Source: Aurantiacibacter sp. MUD61
GTDB taxonomy: Bacteria > Pseudomonadota > Alphaproteobacteria > Sphingomonadales > Sphingomonadaceae
Reading direction: 5' to 3'
Assembly (NCBI RefSeq): GCF_027912455.1
Contig: NZ_CP115446.1
Span: forward strand, 186,001-250,000
DNA length: 64,000 nt
The notes beneath the pieces were generated by a model. The model was not told the DNA's origin. It worked only from the letters and a program-made list of their open reading frames with translations, and did not search any database. This document shows, piece after piece, positions 43,120 to 52,930 of the stretch (position 1 is the stretch's first letter; every line of letters begins with the position of its first letter). The position numbers were made by a program, and so were the translations under genes.

Positions 43120-44643
43120 TTGACCGACGGCATTGCCTCCGTGCGCGAGCGTGACACGCTCGATATCGGTTCCACCGAGGGTGGCGCATGTTCCAGCACG
43201 GAAACCATGAAGGATGCCGCGCGCAAGGCTGGCAAGAGCGAGATCCTCGATCAATATGCCGCCGACTATCCGGTGGGCCCGCATGACCAGCCGCAGAGCA
43301 TGTGTCCCGCATTCGGCTCGCTTCGCGTCGGACTGCGAATGCGGCGTACGGCTACGGTGCTCTCGGGCTCGGCTTGCTGCGTTTACGGACTGACTTTCAC
43401 ATCCCATTTCTACGGCGCGCGCCGGACCGTGGGCTACGTGCCCTTCTCTTCCGAAACGCTCGTCACCGGCAAGCTTTTCGAAGACATCAAGGAAGCGGTC
43501 GAGGAATTGGCCGATCCGGAGAATTACGACGCAATCGTCGTCACCAATCTCTGCGTTCCCACTGCCAGCGGCGTTCCGCTGCGACTGTTGAAAAAGCAGA
43601 TCAATGGGGTGCGTATTGTCGGCATCGATGTGCCGGGCTTTGGCATTCCGACACACGCTGAGGCAAAGGACGTCCTCGCTGGCGCGATGCTCAAATATGC
43701 GCGCGAGGAAGTGGCCGAGGGCCCCGTCGCCGCGCCGCGCGAGCAGAGCGACAAGCCCACCATCACCCTTTTGGGTGAGATGTTCCCCGCCGACCCGGTA
43801 GGCATCGGGATGATGCTGGAGCCGCTCGGTCTTGCAGCCGGACCGGTTGTTCCGACCCGCGAGTGGCGCGAGCTTTATTCCGCACTCGATTGCGCGGCTG
43901 TTGCTGCGATCCATCCCTTTTACACTGCCAGCGTTCGCGAATTCCAAGCTGCTGGCCGCAAAGTGCTCGGCTCAGCTCCCGTGGGGGCAGAGGGCACCGC
44001 AGCTTGGCTGGACGCCGTGGGCGAGGCGTGCGGCATTGCACAGGCCAAGGTCGATGCGTCGAAGAATGCCTTTATCGGCGCAATCAAGGGCGCGCTTGCC
44101 GCCAACCCAATCAATGGCCGGATCACCGTATCGGGCTATGAAGGTTCGGAACTACTGGTTGCGCGGCTGCTGATCGAAAGCGGCGCGGATGTGCCCTATG
44201 TCGGCTCCGCCTGCCCGCGCACGCAATGGTCCGATCCCGACCGCGAATGGCTCGAAGCCAAAGGCGTGCGCATGAACTTCCGTGCGAGCCTGGAAGAAGA
44301 CATCGCAGCGATCGAAGAATTCGGTCCTGACCTTGCGATTGGCACCACGCCCGTCGTGCAGCACGCGAAGCAGAAGGCGATCCCTTCGCTCTATTTCACC
44401 AATCTCATTTCGGCCCGTCCGCTGATGGGCCCCGCTGGGGCTGGCTCGCTGGCACAAGTGATCAACGGCGCGATGGCGAACAAGGCGCGCATGGACAGCA
44501 TGAGCGCTTTCTTCGACGGCGTCGGCACCGATCACACCTCGGGCGTATGGGAAGACACGCCGCAGGATCGGCCCAAGTTCAAAGCCAAATATGCCGCCCT
44601 CAACGAAGCTGCGCGCAAGGCGGCAGAGGCGGTGGGCACATGA
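43120..44643 (+). CDS. bchY: chlorophyllide a reductase subunit Y
   Basis: 507 residues, NifD-like alpha subunit of the catalytic component. [30 protein letters not shown] and [13 protein letters not shown] hold the conserved cysteines for the iron-sulfur cluster; C-terminal half binds chlorophyllide. The start is TTG 43120, 3 bp after bchX, with GAGG about 8 nt upstream; the first ATG in frame is only at residue 30, so a weak start may tune synthesis. ATGA overlap with bchZ. Confidence 0.94.
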   Translation: MTDGIASVRERDTLDIGSTEGGACSSTETMKDAARKAGKSEILDQYAADYPVGPHDQPQSMCPAFGSLRVGLRMRRTATVLSGSACCVYGLTFTSHFYGARRTVGYVPFSSETLVTGKLFEDIKEAVEELADPENYDAIVVTNLCVPTASGVPLRLLKKQINGVRIVGIDVPGFGIPTHAEAKDVLAGAMLKYAREEVAEGPVAAPREQSDKPTITLLGEMFPADPVGIGMMLEPLGLAAGPVVPTREWRELYSALDCAAVAAIHPFYTASVREFQAAGRKVLGSAPVGAEGTAAWLDAVGEACGIAQAKVDASKNAFIGAIKGALAANPINGRITVSGYEGSELLVARLLIESGADVPYVGSACPRTQWSDPDREWLEAKGVRMNFRASLEEDIAAIEEFGPDLAIGTTPVVQHAKQKAIPSLYFTNLISARPLMGPAGAGSLAQVINGAMANKARMDSMSAFFDGVGTDHTSGVWEDTPQDRPKFKAKYAALNEAARKAAEAVGT

Positions 44644-46079
44644 GCCTGATCCTCGATCATGACCGCGCTGGCGGATATTGGGGCGCGACCTATGTCTTCA
44701 CCGCGGTGAAAGGCCTGCAGGTGATCATCGATGGCCCGGTCGGCTGCGAGAACCTGCCCGTCACAAGCGTGCTGCATTACACAGACGGCCTGCCACCGCA
44801 CGAATTGCCGATTGTCGTCACTGGCCTGGGTGAAGAAGAACTCGGCAAGACGGGTACCGAAGGCGCGATGAAACGCGCGTGGCAGACCCTCGATCCCGAA
44901 TTGCCTGCCGTGGTTGTCACCGGCTCCATCGCCGAAATGATCGGCGGAGGCGTCACACCCGAAGGCACCAACATCAAGCGCTTCCTGCCGCGTACGATCG
45001 ACGAAGATCAGTGGCAAAGCGCTGATCGCGCGATGAGCTGGCTATGGACCGAATTCGGCCCGAAGAAAGTGCCCAAGCTGCGCCCGCGCAAGGAAGGTGC
45101 GAAGCCGAAGGTCAATATCCTTGGCCCCGCCTACGGCATGTTCAACATGGCGAGCGACCTCGCCGAAATCCGACGCTTGATCGAAGGAATCGGCGCGGAA
45201 GTGAACATGGTATTCCCGCTGGGCAGCCATCTCGCCGATGTCCGCCGCCTTGCCGATGCTGAAGCCAATGTCTGCATGTACCGCGAATTCGGCCGCAATC
45301 TGTGCGAACTGATGGAGCGGCCCTATTTCCAGGCGCCTGTAGGTCTCGACAGCACGACGAAATTCCTGCGCGCAATCGGCGAAGAGCTGGGCCTTGACCC
45401 GGAGCCGTTTATCGAGCGCGAAAAGCACACGACCATCAAACCGCTGTGGGATCTGTGGCGCTCTGTCACGCAGGATTTCTTTGCGACCGCCAGCTTTGGT
45501 ATCGTCGCGAACGAGACGTACGCGCGCGGCATCCGCAAATTCCTCGAAGACGATATGGGCTTGCCCTGCTCTTTCGCTTTCAGCCGCTCTGCCGGGGTAA
45601 AGCCGGACAATGCGGCGGTGCGCGAAGCCATTCACACCAATCCGCCGCTGATCGTTTTCGGCAGCTATAATGAACGCATGTATATGGCCGAGTGCGGAGC
45701 GCGCGGCATCTACATCCCTGCCAGCTTCCCGGGCGCAGCGATCCGTCGCCACACCGGCACGCCCTTCATGGGCTATTCGGGTGCGACCTATCTGGTGCAG
45801 GAAGTCTGCAACGCGCTGTTTGACGCGCTCTTCCATATCATTCCGCTCAGCACCGATCTGGATACGGTCGATCCCACACCCGCGCGCGCCGAAATGGCGT
45901 GGGACGAGGATGCGAAAGCGAAGCTGGATGTGCTGATCGAGGCACAACCCGTCCTGATCCGAATTTCCGCTGCCAAACGTTTGCGCGATGCCGCCGAACG
46001 TGCGGCACGTGCAGCTGGCGCGAGAAGCGTCAGTGCCGAATTGCTGGCCGATGCGCTGCTTCAGGGGGAGCGCGCATGA
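44640..46079 (+). CDS. bchZ: chlorophyllide a reductase subunit Z
   Basis: 479 residues, NifK-like beta subunit. [40 protein letters not shown] and [13 protein letters not shown] are family marks; the cluster cysteine lies in GPVGCENL. Starts by ATGA overlap with the bchY stop. The last structural bch gene before puf. Confidence 0.95.
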   Translation: MSLILDHDRAGGYWGATYVFTAVKGLQVIIDGPVGCENLPVTSVLHYTDGLPPHELPIVVTGLGEEELGKTGTEGAMKRAWQTLDPELPAVVVTGSIAEMIGGGVTPEGTNIKRFLPRTIDEDQWQSADRAMSWLWTEFGPKKVPKLRPRKEGAKPKVNILGPAYGMFNMASDLAEIRRLIEGIGAEVNMVFPLGSHLADVRRLADAEANVCMYREFGRNLCELMERPYFQAPVGLDSTTKFLRAIGEELGLDPEPFIEREKHTTIKPLWDLWRSVTQDFFATASFGIVANETYARGIRKFLEDDMGLPCSFAFSRSAGVKPDNAAVREAIHTNPPLIVFGSYNERMYMAECGARGIYIPASFPGAAIRRHTGTPFMGYSGATYLVQEVCNALFDALFHIIPLSTDLDTVDPTPARAEMAWDEDAKAKLDVLIEAQPVLIRISAAKRLRDAAERAARAAGARSVSAELLADALLQGERA

Positions 46080-46127
46080 GGCTGACCAACACCATCCATT
46101 CTGCCCGGTCGAGGGGCAACTCCCAAT

Positions 46128-46148
46128 CCCCGCGGATCCTCCGCGAGG
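46128..46148 (+). other. bchZ-pufB intercistronic hairpin
   Basis: CGCGGA-TCC-TCCGCG, extended by two more pairs across one mismatch, 52 bp before pufB. It may define the 5' end of a stable pufBA mRNA after processing. No T-tract follows, so it is not a good terminator. Confidence 0.5.
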
Positions 46149-46163
46149 ATAAACCGGAGGCAC

Positions 46164-46208
46164 ATGCCTCTCGCACACCAACCAGAAATGGAGAAAAGCT
46201 ATGAGTGA
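46164..46208 (+). CDS. possible 14-codon leader ORF overlapping the pufB start
   Basis: ATG at 46164 with GGAGG 3 nt upstream encodes [14 protein letters not shown], and stops 8 bp into pufB. The start and ribosome site are within a small hairpin, GAGGC-ACAT-GCCTC (46157-46170). It may couple translation into pufB or be chance. pufQ, which sits here in Rhodobacter, is absent. Confidence 0.3.
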   Translation: MPLAHQPEMEKSYE

Positions 46209-46359
46209 TCCCGATGATCGCTTCGGCGTTCGGACTTACCTGACGCCCGAAGAGGCCAAGGAATTCCACAAGCTGTTCATGGCAACGTTCGTAGGCTTCG
46301 TGGCAATCGCCGTCGTCGCCCACGCGTTGGTTTGGGCCTGGAGGCCCTGGCTCGCCTAA
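46201..46359 (+). CDS. pufB: light-harvesting LH1 beta polypeptide
   Basis: 52 residues: [50 protein letters not shown]. The EFH motif, the transmembrane helix and the BChl-ligating histidine (His41, [11 protein letters not shown]) are the LH1 beta pattern. Forms the antenna ring with PufA around the reaction centre. GGAG lies 8 nt upstream. Too short to be noticed by size cut-offs. Confidence 0.97.
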   Translation: MSDPDDRFGVRTYLTPEEAKEFHKLFMATFVGFVAIAVVAHALVWAWRPWLA

Positions 46360-46374
46360 CAGTCGCGTCTTCGC

Positions 46375-46392
46375 TGCCAGCTTGTTCTGGCA
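46375..46392 (+). other. pufB-pufA intercistronic hairpin
   Basis: TGCCAG-CTTGTT-CTGGCA, 33 bp before pufA. Probably helps set the pufB/pufA message ends or stability. Confidence 0.45.
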
Positions 46393-46425
46393 ATGAAAAA
46401 ATTCAATTAATCAAGGAGATGTACC

Positions 46426-46593
46426 ATGTGGAGAGCTTGGATGATCTACAATCCACGTACGGCAATTGTGGGACTGCATGTGTTCCTCGCCGTGCTGGCA
46501 TTCACCATCCACTTCATCTTGCTGAGCACGGATACGTATAACTGGCTGGACGGCCCGAATGCGGCCAGCACAGCACAGCTTACGTCCAACTGA
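46426..46593 (+). CDS. pufA: light-harvesting LH1 alpha polypeptide
   Basis: 55 residues: MWRAWMIYNPRTAIVGLHVF, LAVLAFTIHFILLSTDTYNW, then LDGPNAASTAQLTSN. MWRAWMIYNPR and the ligand His in TIHFILLST are characteristic of LH1 alpha. AAGGAG is 8 nt upstream of the ATG. Paired with pufB in the superoperon; a large hairpin follows. Confidence 0.97.
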   Translation: MWRAWMIYNPRTAIVGLHVFLAVLAFTIHFILLSTDTYNWLDGPNAASTAQLTSN

Positions 46594-46617
46594 CGCTAGC
46601 TAACGAAGTGTAACCAT

Positions 46618-46668
46618 TCGACTGTGCGAGAGGTGCGGCTGGCGCCGCCAGTCGCGCCTCACGGTCGA
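46618..46668 (+). other. pufA-pufL intercistronic hairpin
   Basis: A long imperfect stem: TCGAC with GTCGA outside, AGGTGCG with CGCGCCT (one G-U), and CTGGC with GCCAG around a 3-base loop. It sits 48 bp before pufL. In Rhodobacter such hairpins protect the pufBA message and set the LH1 to reaction-centre ratio; the same role is inferred here. Confidence 0.65.
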
Positions 46669-46715
46669 AATGTTGACTAACAATTGCCCGTCATTCGGCG
46701 GGGGAGGATTGGGCT

Positions 46716-47540
46716 ATGGCGCTCCTCAGTTTTGAGCGAAAGTATCGTGTGCGTGGCGGCACGCTGATCGGTGGAGACATGTTCGACTTCTGGGTCGGCC
46801 CGTTTTACGTGGGCCTGTTCGGGGTCATTACGGCGCTCTTCGCCACCTTGGGGACGATGCTGATATTTTACGCAGCGTCGCAGGGCCCGACCTGGAATCC
46901 GTGGCTGATCAGTATTGCGCCACCGGATCTGAGCTACGGGCTGATGATGGCCCCGCTCAAGGAAGGTGGTTTCTGGCAGATCATCACGGTCTGCGCGCTG
47001 ATTTCTTTCGTCTCGTGGGCGCTGCGCGAGGTGGAGATATGCCGCAAATTGGGAATGGGTTATCACGTGCCGGTTGCGTTCGGCGTTGCCATTCTCGCCT
47101 ATTTCACGCTGGTGGTGATCCGGCCCGTCCTGATGGGCGGCTGGCACTTCGGCTTCCCCTACGGGATTTTCAGCCATTTGGACTGGGTGTCCAACACCGG
47201 CTACCAATACCTCCACTTCCACTACAATCCGGCGCATATGCTGGCGGTGAGCTTCTTCTTCACCACCACGCTGGCACTGGCATTGCACGGCGCGCTGGTC
47301 CTTTCCGCCACGAACCCGGCCGCAGGCGAAGAAGTGAAGACACCCGAATATGAAGACACCTTCTTCCGCGATCTGATCGGCTATTCGGTCGGCACGCTGG
47401 GCATCCACCGCGTGGGCCTGCTGCTGGCACTGAATGCCGGTTTCTGGAGCGCGGTATGCATCGTCATCAGCGGACCATTGTGGACCAAGGGCTGGCCCGA
47501 ATGGTGGACCTGGTGGCTTAACCTGCCGATCTGGTCGTGA
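46716..47540 (+). CDS. pufL: reaction-centre L subunit
   Basis: 274 residues, five membrane helices, type-2 photosynthetic reaction centre. With an offset of one relative to Rhodobacter sphaeroides, the BChl-ligand histidines are His154 (HLDWVSNTG) and His174 (YNPAHM), and the iron-ligand histidines His191 (LHGAL) and His231. GGGGGAGG precedes the ATG. Forms the charge-separating core with PufM and PuhA (outside the window). Confidence 0.98.
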   Translation: MALLSFERKYRVRGGTLIGGDMFDFWVGPFYVGLFGVITALFATLGTMLIFYAASQGPTWNPWLISIAPPDLSYGLMMAPLKEGGFWQIITVCALISFVSWALREVEICRKLGMGYHVPVAFGVAILAYFTLVVIRPVLMGGWHFGFPYGIFSHLDWVSNTGYQYLHFHYNPAHMLAVSFFFTTTLALALHGALVLSATNPAAGEEVKTPEYEDTFFRDLIGYSVGTLGIHRVGLLLALNAGFWSAVCIVISGPLWTKGWPEWWTWWLNLPIWS

Positions 47541-47554
47541 AGGAGCACTGAGAC

Positions 47555-48526
47555 ATGGCTCAATATCAAAACATCTTCACCCAGGTTCAGCTGACCGCCG
47601 CACCGGAAATGGGTGTTCCGACAGCAGACTCCGGCCTGCATCGCACCAAGAAAGCAAGCTTCAGCCACTGGATGGGATTGATCGGACAGGCGCAGATCGG
47701 CCCGATCTACCTCGGCTGGCTCGGCGTTCTCTCGCTGGTTCTCGGCATTATCGCCTTCGAGATCATCGGGCTGAACATGCTTGCCTCGGTCAATTGGGAC
47801 CCGGTGATGTTCGTGCGGAACCTGTTCTGGCTCTCGCTCGAGCCGCCGGCACCCGAATATGGCTTCTCGCTCTTCGTGCCCCTGGCAGAGGGCGGGTGGT
47901 TCATTTACGCTGGTGCCTGCCTCACCCTTTCGGTGATCCTGTGGTGGGTGCGGACATACAAGCGCGCCGCCGCTCTCGGTATGGGCAAGCACGTATGCTG
48001 GGCTTTCGCTTCCGCCATCTTCCTTTTCCTGGTGCTGGGCTTCTTCCGCCCGATGCTGATGGGCAGCTGGGCAGAGGCGGTGCCATACGGCGTATTCCCG
48101 CACCTTGACTGGACCGCCGCTTTCTCGATCCGTTACGGTAATCTGTTCTACAACCCGTTCCACGCGCTCTCGATCGTGTTCCTCTATGGCTCGGTCCTGC
48201 TCTTCGCGATGCACGGTGCGACCATTCTGGCAGTGGGCCGCTATGGCGGTGAACGCGAGATCGAGCAGATCACCGATCGGGGCACGGCATCCGAACGTGC
48301 AGCGCTGTTCTGGCGCTGGACCATGGGCTGGAACGCCTCGATGGAATCGATCCACCGCTGGGCCTGGTGGTTTGCAGTGCTGACGACGCTTACGGGCGGC
48401 ATCGGCATCCTGCTGACGGGCACGGTGGTCGACAATTGGTATCTGTGGGCACAGCAGCATGGCTATGCGCCCGCCTATCCGGACACCGGCGTCATCGACC
48501 CGGCGAGCATGGGGAGTGATGGCTAA
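47555..48526 (+). CDS. pufM: reaction-centre M subunit
   Basis: 323 residues. His183 (VFPHLDW) and His203 (NPFHALS) match BChl ligands, His220 (AMHGATI), Glu235 (GGEREIEQ) and His267 (SIHRWAWW) match the non-haem iron ligands, all one position above Rhodobacter sphaeroides numbering. The C-terminal tail ([10 protein letters not shown]) is typical of species with a bound tetrahaem cytochrome. TAATG overlap joins it to pufC. Confidence 0.98.
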   Translation: MAQYQNIFTQVQLTAAPEMGVPTADSGLHRTKKASFSHWMGLIGQAQIGPIYLGWLGVLSLVLGIIAFEIIGLNMLASVNWDPVMFVRNLFWLSLEPPAPEYGFSLFVPLAEGGWFIYAGACLTLSVILWWVRTYKRAAALGMGKHVCWAFASAIFLFLVLGFFRPMLMGSWAEAVPYGVFPHLDWTAAFSIRYGNLFYNPFHALSIVFLYGSVLLFAMHGATILAVGRYGGEREIEQITDRGTASERAALFWRWTMGWNASMESIHRWAWWFAVLTTLTGGIGILLTGTVVDNWYLWAQQHGYAPAYPDTGVIDPASMGSDG

Positions 48527-49581
48527 TGAAAAAGCTTGCAACAATTGCCCTTGTGGCAAGTCTTCCCCTCGCTCTTGCCGCGTGTGAAGTCGCACCCAAA
48601 ACGTCCGAACAGACCGGCTTTCGCGGAAGCGGCGGCAACCAGATCTATGTGAGCGACGAGACTGGGATGCCTGACGTCCCTCCGCCTCCCTATGAGCTGC
48701 CGGAGGATACCGGCGGCCCAAGGGCTTCCGAGGTCTATGAGAACGTCCAGGTGCTGGGCGATATCTCGGCGGATGAGTTCAACTATCTGATGGCAGCGAT
48801 CACCGAGTGGGTCGCACCAGACGAAGGCTGCAATTACTGCCACAATCCGGCGAATATGGCGTCTGACGAGATCTATACGAAGATTGTCGCGCGCCGCATG
48901 ATCCAGATGAACCAGAACATCAATCAGGAATATGGCGATCACGTCGGCCAGACCGGTGTGACCTGCTATACCTGCCATGCAGGCAACAATATCCCTGAGA
49001 ATGTCTGGACGCTGCCGGAAGATGGCGGCCATCCGAGTATTGCAGGCGATCTCAATGGGCAGAACAATCCGGTCATCGGCACAGGCTATTCATCCCTGCC
49101 CGAGCATGCAGTCGCGCGATATTTGCTGAATGGCGACTCGCTGGATGGTATTCGCGTGCAATCGGCCAGCATGCATCCGACGGACAATCCTGTGACGACC
49201 ATGGACGCTGAATCGACCTATTCGCTGATGGTCCATATGTCGCAGGCGCTGGGTGTGAACTGCACCTATTGCCACAACACGCAATCCTTCGGTGACTGGA
49301 GCATCTCCGGTCCGGTGCGTTCGACAGCCTGGTATGGCCTGCGCATGGTCGCCAATTCCAATGAGGAATATGTGACCCCGCTGACCGAATGGTTCCCTGA
49401 CAACCGGCTTGGGCCCGCGGGTGATCCGTACAAGATCAACTGCACGACCTGCCATCAGGGTCTTCGCCGTCCGCTTGGCGGCGCGCAAATGGCTCAGGAT
49501 TATCCGGCGCTTTGGAACTATCGCGGGAGCGACGGGGCGATTGCTCCGGATATGGAGCCGGATGAAGTCGAAACGCCTTAG
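48526..49581 (+). CDS. pufC: reaction-centre tetrahaem cytochrome c subunit
   Basis: 351 residues. Signal peptide with lipobox LALAAC (Cys20), so lipid-anchored on the periplasmic side. Four haem sites: CNYCH (102-106), CYTCH (147-151), CTYCH (246-250) and CTTCH (306-310), with methionine ligands before them (for example RMIQMNQN and MVHMSQ). Reduces the oxidised special pair. Last gene of the puf operon, followed by a terminator. Confidence 0.97.
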   Translation: MKKLATIALVASLPLALAACEVAPKTSEQTGFRGSGGNQIYVSDETGMPDVPPPPYELPEDTGGPRASEVYENVQVLGDISADEFNYLMAAITEWVAPDEGCNYCHNPANMASDEIYTKIVARRMIQMNQNINQEYGDHVGQTGVTCYTCHAGNNIPENVWTLPEDGGHPSIAGDLNGQNNPVIGTGYSSLPEHAVARYLLNGDSLDGIRVQSASMHPTDNPVTTMDAESTYSLMVHMSQALGVNCTYCHNTQSFGDWSISGPVRSTAWYGLRMVANSNEEYVTPLTEWFPDNRLGPAGDPYKINCTTCHQGLRRPLGGAQMAQDYPALWNYRGSDGAIAPDMEPDEVETP

Positions 49582-49600
49582 GCCACCCGATCAGGTCGAA

Positions 49601-49640
49601 AAAGAACGCCGGGCCGTGAAGGTCCGGCGTTTTTGTTTGT
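49601..49640. terminator. bidirectional terminator after pufC
   Basis: An 11-bp stem (AACGCCGGGCC with GGTCCGGCGTT, one G-U) and loop GTGAA is followed on the plus strand by TTTTGTTTG and preceded by GAAAAAG, which gives CTTTTTC on the minus strand. It can end both the puf transcript and the opposing tspO/81-aa transcript. Confidence 0.88.
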
Positions 49641-49665
49641 CTGGTATGAGGCGTTGCGCCCGAAG

Positions 49666-49911
49666 CTATGAATTGCGGCGCGCGAGGTCTGCGAGGTGCG
49701 CGGGAAAGGACAATGCAAGAAAAGCCGCTATCCAATACCATTCCGCACCGATCAGCGCGGCGCGCAATGCGAGCAGGATGAGAGCCGCAGGTAACAGCAT
49801 GAGGAAAGTATCGAGCGCGTTCCGGCCCCTTCGCCAAAGCCACACGAACTCCAGCGCCAGAACCGCGAGGACGAGGTCAACCGCGTGGCCACTGGCGAAG
49901 AACCACTCCAC
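49666..49911 (-). CDS. 81-aa membrane protein downstream of tspO, unknown
   Basis: 81 residues, predicted three membrane helices (VDLVLAVLALEFVWLW, TFLMLLPAALILLALRAALI, WYWIAAFLALSFPAHLADL). Starts with GTG 49911 seven bases after the tspO stop, so it is probably the last gene of bchG-bch2-bchP-tspO. No family recognised. It ends 25 bp from the bidirectional terminator. Confidence 0.7.
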   Translation of the reverse strand: MEWFFASGHAVDLVLAVLALEFVWLWRRGRNALDTFLMLLPAALILLALRAALIGAEWYWIAAFLALSFPAHLADLARRNS

Positions 49912-49917
49912 GCGTGA

Positions 49918-50400
49918 TTATCCGAAGGGCGCGTTGAGTTGCACGATCTGCCAATTCAGCAGGCCCGCTGCAGTGACCCACGCAATGTATGGCAGCAGCA
50001 GAACACTCGCCACGCGCGACAACCGCCAGCAATAGAGCATCATGGCGAGGATCGAGATCCACAGCACGATCAGCTCATAAAATGCCCAATCCGGCCGTTG
50101 CACGCGAAAGAACAGCAGGCTCCACAAGATGTTGAGAAAAGCGTTCGCGGCGAACAGTCCAATCAGCGTGTCCGAAACCTTGGTGCTGGGCGCGTTTCGC
50201 CACGCCGTCACAAAGCTGATGACGGTCAGCGCGAAGACGGTGGTCCAGGCAATCGGGAATGCGAGGCGCGGCGGCGTCCAGTCGGGCTTTTCCAGCCCCT
50301 GATACCAAGGTCCCAGATCAGTGATCGTCCCGCCGATTGCGGCCACTACCAGCGCTGCAAGTCCGGCAAGGGTGACTGGCAGTATCCAGCTTCTGCTCAT
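49918..50400 (-). CDS. tspO: TspO/MBR-family tryptophan-rich sensory protein
   Basis: 160 residues, five membrane helices. Family features: IGGTITDLGPWYQGLEKPDWTPP, AFPIAWTTVFALTVIS, FAANAFLNILWSLLFFRVQRPDWAF and YIAWVTAAGLLNW. In Rhodobacter TspO (crtK) is an outer-membrane protein that dampens photosynthesis gene expression with oxygen and binds tetrapyrroles. ATGA overlap with bchP. Its place behind bchP suggests a tetrapyrrole-related role here too. Confidence 0.92.
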   Translation of the reverse strand: MSRSWILPVTLAGLAALVVAAIGGTITDLGPWYQGLEKPDWTPPRLAFPIAWTTVFALTVISFVTAWRNAPSTKVSDTLIGLFAANAFLNILWSLLFFRVQRPDWAFYELIVLWISILAMMLYCWRLSRVASVLLLPYIAWVTAAGLLNWQIVQLNAPFG

Positions 50401-51593
50401 CGTGTGACAGGTCTCAATCCCAACAGATGCGCTGTATCCTTCAGGAAAATGCGCAGATGGGCAAGCGGCTTCGCCCGCACCAGCTTCTTGTTCATATAGG
50501 CCTGCCAGGTGAGCTGCTGCACATCCTTGTCGGCGCACATGTCGACGAAGCGCTCGCGCCGTTTGTCACTGGAATACCAGAAATACTGCATCATCCCGAG
50601 TACCCAGAACACCCGGCCATGCGCGCGCATGAAAGTCTTGCGCGCCATCTTGAGCGTCGAGGGATTGCCGCTAGCGACAAAGGCGTCAGCCGTCTGCGCG
50701 GCAATGCGGCCGCACGTCATCGCGTAGTAAATGCCCTCGCCGGAAGCGGGGGCGACCACGCCCGCGGCATCGCCTGCCACCAGCACATCGCGGCCATTGT
50801 CCCAGCGCTTGAGCGGTTTCAAAGGAATAGGCGCACCCTCGCAGCGGACCGTCTCGCAATCCTGCAATCCCATGTCATCGCGCATGGTTTTGACTGCGCC
50901 GCGCAGGGAGAAGCCCTTGTTGGCGCTGCCCACACCAATGCTTGACTGGTCTCCATGGGGGAAGACCCAGGCATAGAAATCGGGAGAGAGATGGCCCTGA
51001 TAAAGCACGTCGCAGCGCGTCCCGTCGAAGCCTTCAGGCGTGCTGGGCGGCGATTTGATCACCTCGTGATAGGCGAAGACGCATTTCATGTTTTCTGCGT
51101 TCTCGATGTTCTCGCGCGCCACGGCGGAGCGGGCGCCGTCGCAGCCGACCACCAGTTTTGCGCGAACTTTCTGCATGTCCCCGCCGCGTTCTTCGCGGAA
51201 GCAGACGATCGGTCCTTCGCCGTCGTCTCGTTCGATGTGATCGAAAGTGCCCTTGCGCCGTTCTGCTCCGGCAATGCGCGCACGTTCGCGCAGCCATTCG
51301 TCGAACACATCCCGATCGACCATGCCGACATAGCCGATCTCTCCCACCGGCATATCCACCGCCCGGTTGGACGGGGCGACCATCCGCGCTGAATTTGCAC
51401 GTGCTACGAGCAGGCTTTCGGGGACTTCGAATTCTTCCATAAGCCGTGGAGGCACCGCGCCGCCGCAAGGCTTGATCCGCCCTGCCCGGTCGAGCAGCAG
51501 CACGCTGCGTCCCGCTTTTGCCAAATCCCAGGCTGCGGTTGCACCCGATGGGCCACCGCCCACCACGACCACGTCATATTGCTTTTCGACCAT
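50397..51593 (-). CDS. bchP: geranylgeranyl reductase for bacteriochlorophyll
   Basis: 398 residues, FAD-dependent reductase that converts geranylgeranyl to the phytyl tail. YDVVVVGGGPSGATAAWDLA is the FAD site (about 6-25); KPCGGAVPPRLMEEF and LVAGDAAGVVAPASGEGIYY are family marks. ATG 51593 overlaps the bch2 stop (TAATG); the frame is open to 51899 but the extension lies in bch2. ATGA overlap with tspO. Confidence 0.95.
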   Translation of the reverse strand: MVEKQYDVVVVGGGPSGATAAWDLAKAGRSVLLLDRAGRIKPCGGAVPPRLMEEFEVPESLLVARANSARMVAPSNRAVDMPVGEIGYVGMVDRDVFDEWLRERARIAGAERRKGTFDHIERDDGEGPIVCFREERGGDMQKVRAKLVVGCDGARSAVARENIENAENMKCVFAYHEVIKSPPSTPEGFDGTRCDVLYQGHLSPDFYAWVFPHGDQSSIGVGSANKGFSLRGAVKTMRDDMGLQDCETVRCEGAPIPLKPLKRWDNGRDVLVAGDAAGVVAPASGEGIYYAMTCGRIAAQTADAFVASGNPSTLKMARKTFMRAHGRVFWVLGMMQYFWYSSDKRRERFVDMCADKDVQQLTWQAYMNKKLVRAKPLAHLRIFLKDTAHLLGLRPVTR

Positions 51594-52930
51594 TATCCCA
51601 CTCCCACAAGTTCCGCTTGCGCCCTCGTCCGCGTGCTTGCTGCGCGAATGGCGAGGTATGCTGCCACGAGGAACAGCGCCGCCTCCGCAGCGAATATCAA
51701 TTGGAATGCCGCGCCATCTTGGCCCTGCACACGGCGAGCAATGTCCACGCCGACTGCGCCCAGCAGTCCGCCAGTGCCAAAGGCGATCGCCTGCGATGCG
51801 CCCCACACACCCATGCGGATACCCTCGCGCGTGTTCTCTCCAGAACCAGCCAGACCCATCATCGCGCCGATAGAGGCCACTGCGAATACGCCATTGCAAA
51901 AGCCCAGCGCGAAGACATTGGCGACTAGCGGCCAGCCCTCACCCACTTGCGCCGCAACTGCCAGTCCGCAGAGCGCGAGCGCGGAGCCCAAGCAGCCGGC
52001 AACGATCCATGTGCGCAGCTCCACCGGCATGCGTCCGGCAAAGGCGCTGCCGCCGATCCCGGCGATAATCATTCCAGCGAGCACGCCGCCGTGTTGCATT
52101 CCGGCAAGGCTCGTGGACTCTCCCGGCGTCATGCTGAAAACGAGCCCTGCGAAAGGCTCCAGGATCAGATCCTGCATCGAATAGGCAAGCATCGAGACGA
52201 AGATGAAAGCGGTGAAACGCCGTGCTTCTTGTTCCTGGAAAATCTCGCGGATCGCGGCTTTGAAGTCGGGTGCCGGGCCTTTCGGCTCCTCGCGCTCAAG
52301 GCGGGGCGCGTTCGTTTCGAGGCGGAACATGGCGATTACGCAAACCGCAAAGGCGACGACCACCACTCCTGTCGCCACCATCGCCAATCGTTGCGGCGAG
52401 AACGGATCGAGCAGGGCGCCGGCGACGCCCGCTGAGATGACAATACCGGCAACCATCATGATCCACGTCACCGCCGCTGCAGCCGCGCGCCGCTGCGGCG
52501 CTACGCCCGATGCTAGGAGCGCCAACATCGACGTGCCGCCTGCGCCGACGCCTGCACCGATCATCGAGAAGGCAACAATCGCCAAAGCAAGGCCGAGTCC
52601 GAAATCGTCAGCTATCATCACCGTTGCGGTGACTGCCAATAATCCGCCGAGGCCCAACAAAAACACACCGCCGATGATCCATGGCGTGCGCCGCCGCCCC
52701 ATATCGGAGCCGTGGCCCCACAGCGGGCGCGTCAGCTGCACCGCATAATGCCAGGCGACCAATCCAGCCGGAATGGCTGCGACAAGTGCATATTCGACCA
52801 CCATCACGCGGTTGAGCAGCGATGTGGCCAGCATCACGATCGCGCCGATCGAGGCCTGAACGGCTCCAAGGCGGATGATGGAAAACCAGCCGAAGCCGCC
52901 GCCAGCCAGTGGACGCGCCGAGCCGATCAT
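51593..52930 (-). CDS. bch2: PucC/LhaA-family MFS protein (bch2, ORF428-like)
   Basis: 445 residues, about 12 membrane helices. LTRPLWGHGSDMGRRRTPWIIGG and GGTSMLALLASGVAPQRRAAAAAV are characteristic of the BCD/PucC family. Members between bchG and bchP (often called bch2 or ORF428) are thought to move or deliver bacteriochlorophyll or assist antenna assembly; the exact activity is not proven. ATGA with bchG, TAATG with bchP. Confidence 0.9.
   Translation of the reverse strand: MIGSARPLAGGGFGWFSIIRLGAVQASIGAIVMLATSLLNRVMVVEYALVAAIPAGLVAWHYAVQLTRPLWGHGSDMGRRRTPWIIGGVFLLGLGGLLAVTATVMIADDFGLGLALAIVAFSMIGAGVGAGGTSMLALLASGVAPQRRAAAAAVTWIMMVAGIVISAGVAGALLDPFSPQRLAMVATGVVVVAFAVCVIAMFRLETNAPRLEREEPKGPAPDFKAAIREIFQEQEARRFTAFIFVSMLAYSMQDLILEPFAGLVFSMTPGESTSLAGMQHGGVLAGMIIAGIGGSAFAGRMPVELRTWIVAGCLGSALALCGLAVAAQVGEGWPLVANVFALGFCNGVFAVASIGAMMGLAGSGENTREGIRMGVWGASQAIAFGTGGLLGAVGVDIARRVQGQDGAAFQLIFAAEAALFLVAAYLAIRAASTRTRAQAELVGVG

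Noticed and set aside
46080..46200. Search for pufQ between bchZ and pufB
   Set aside because: No open frame of suitable size or sequence; only hairpins and a 14-codon frame.
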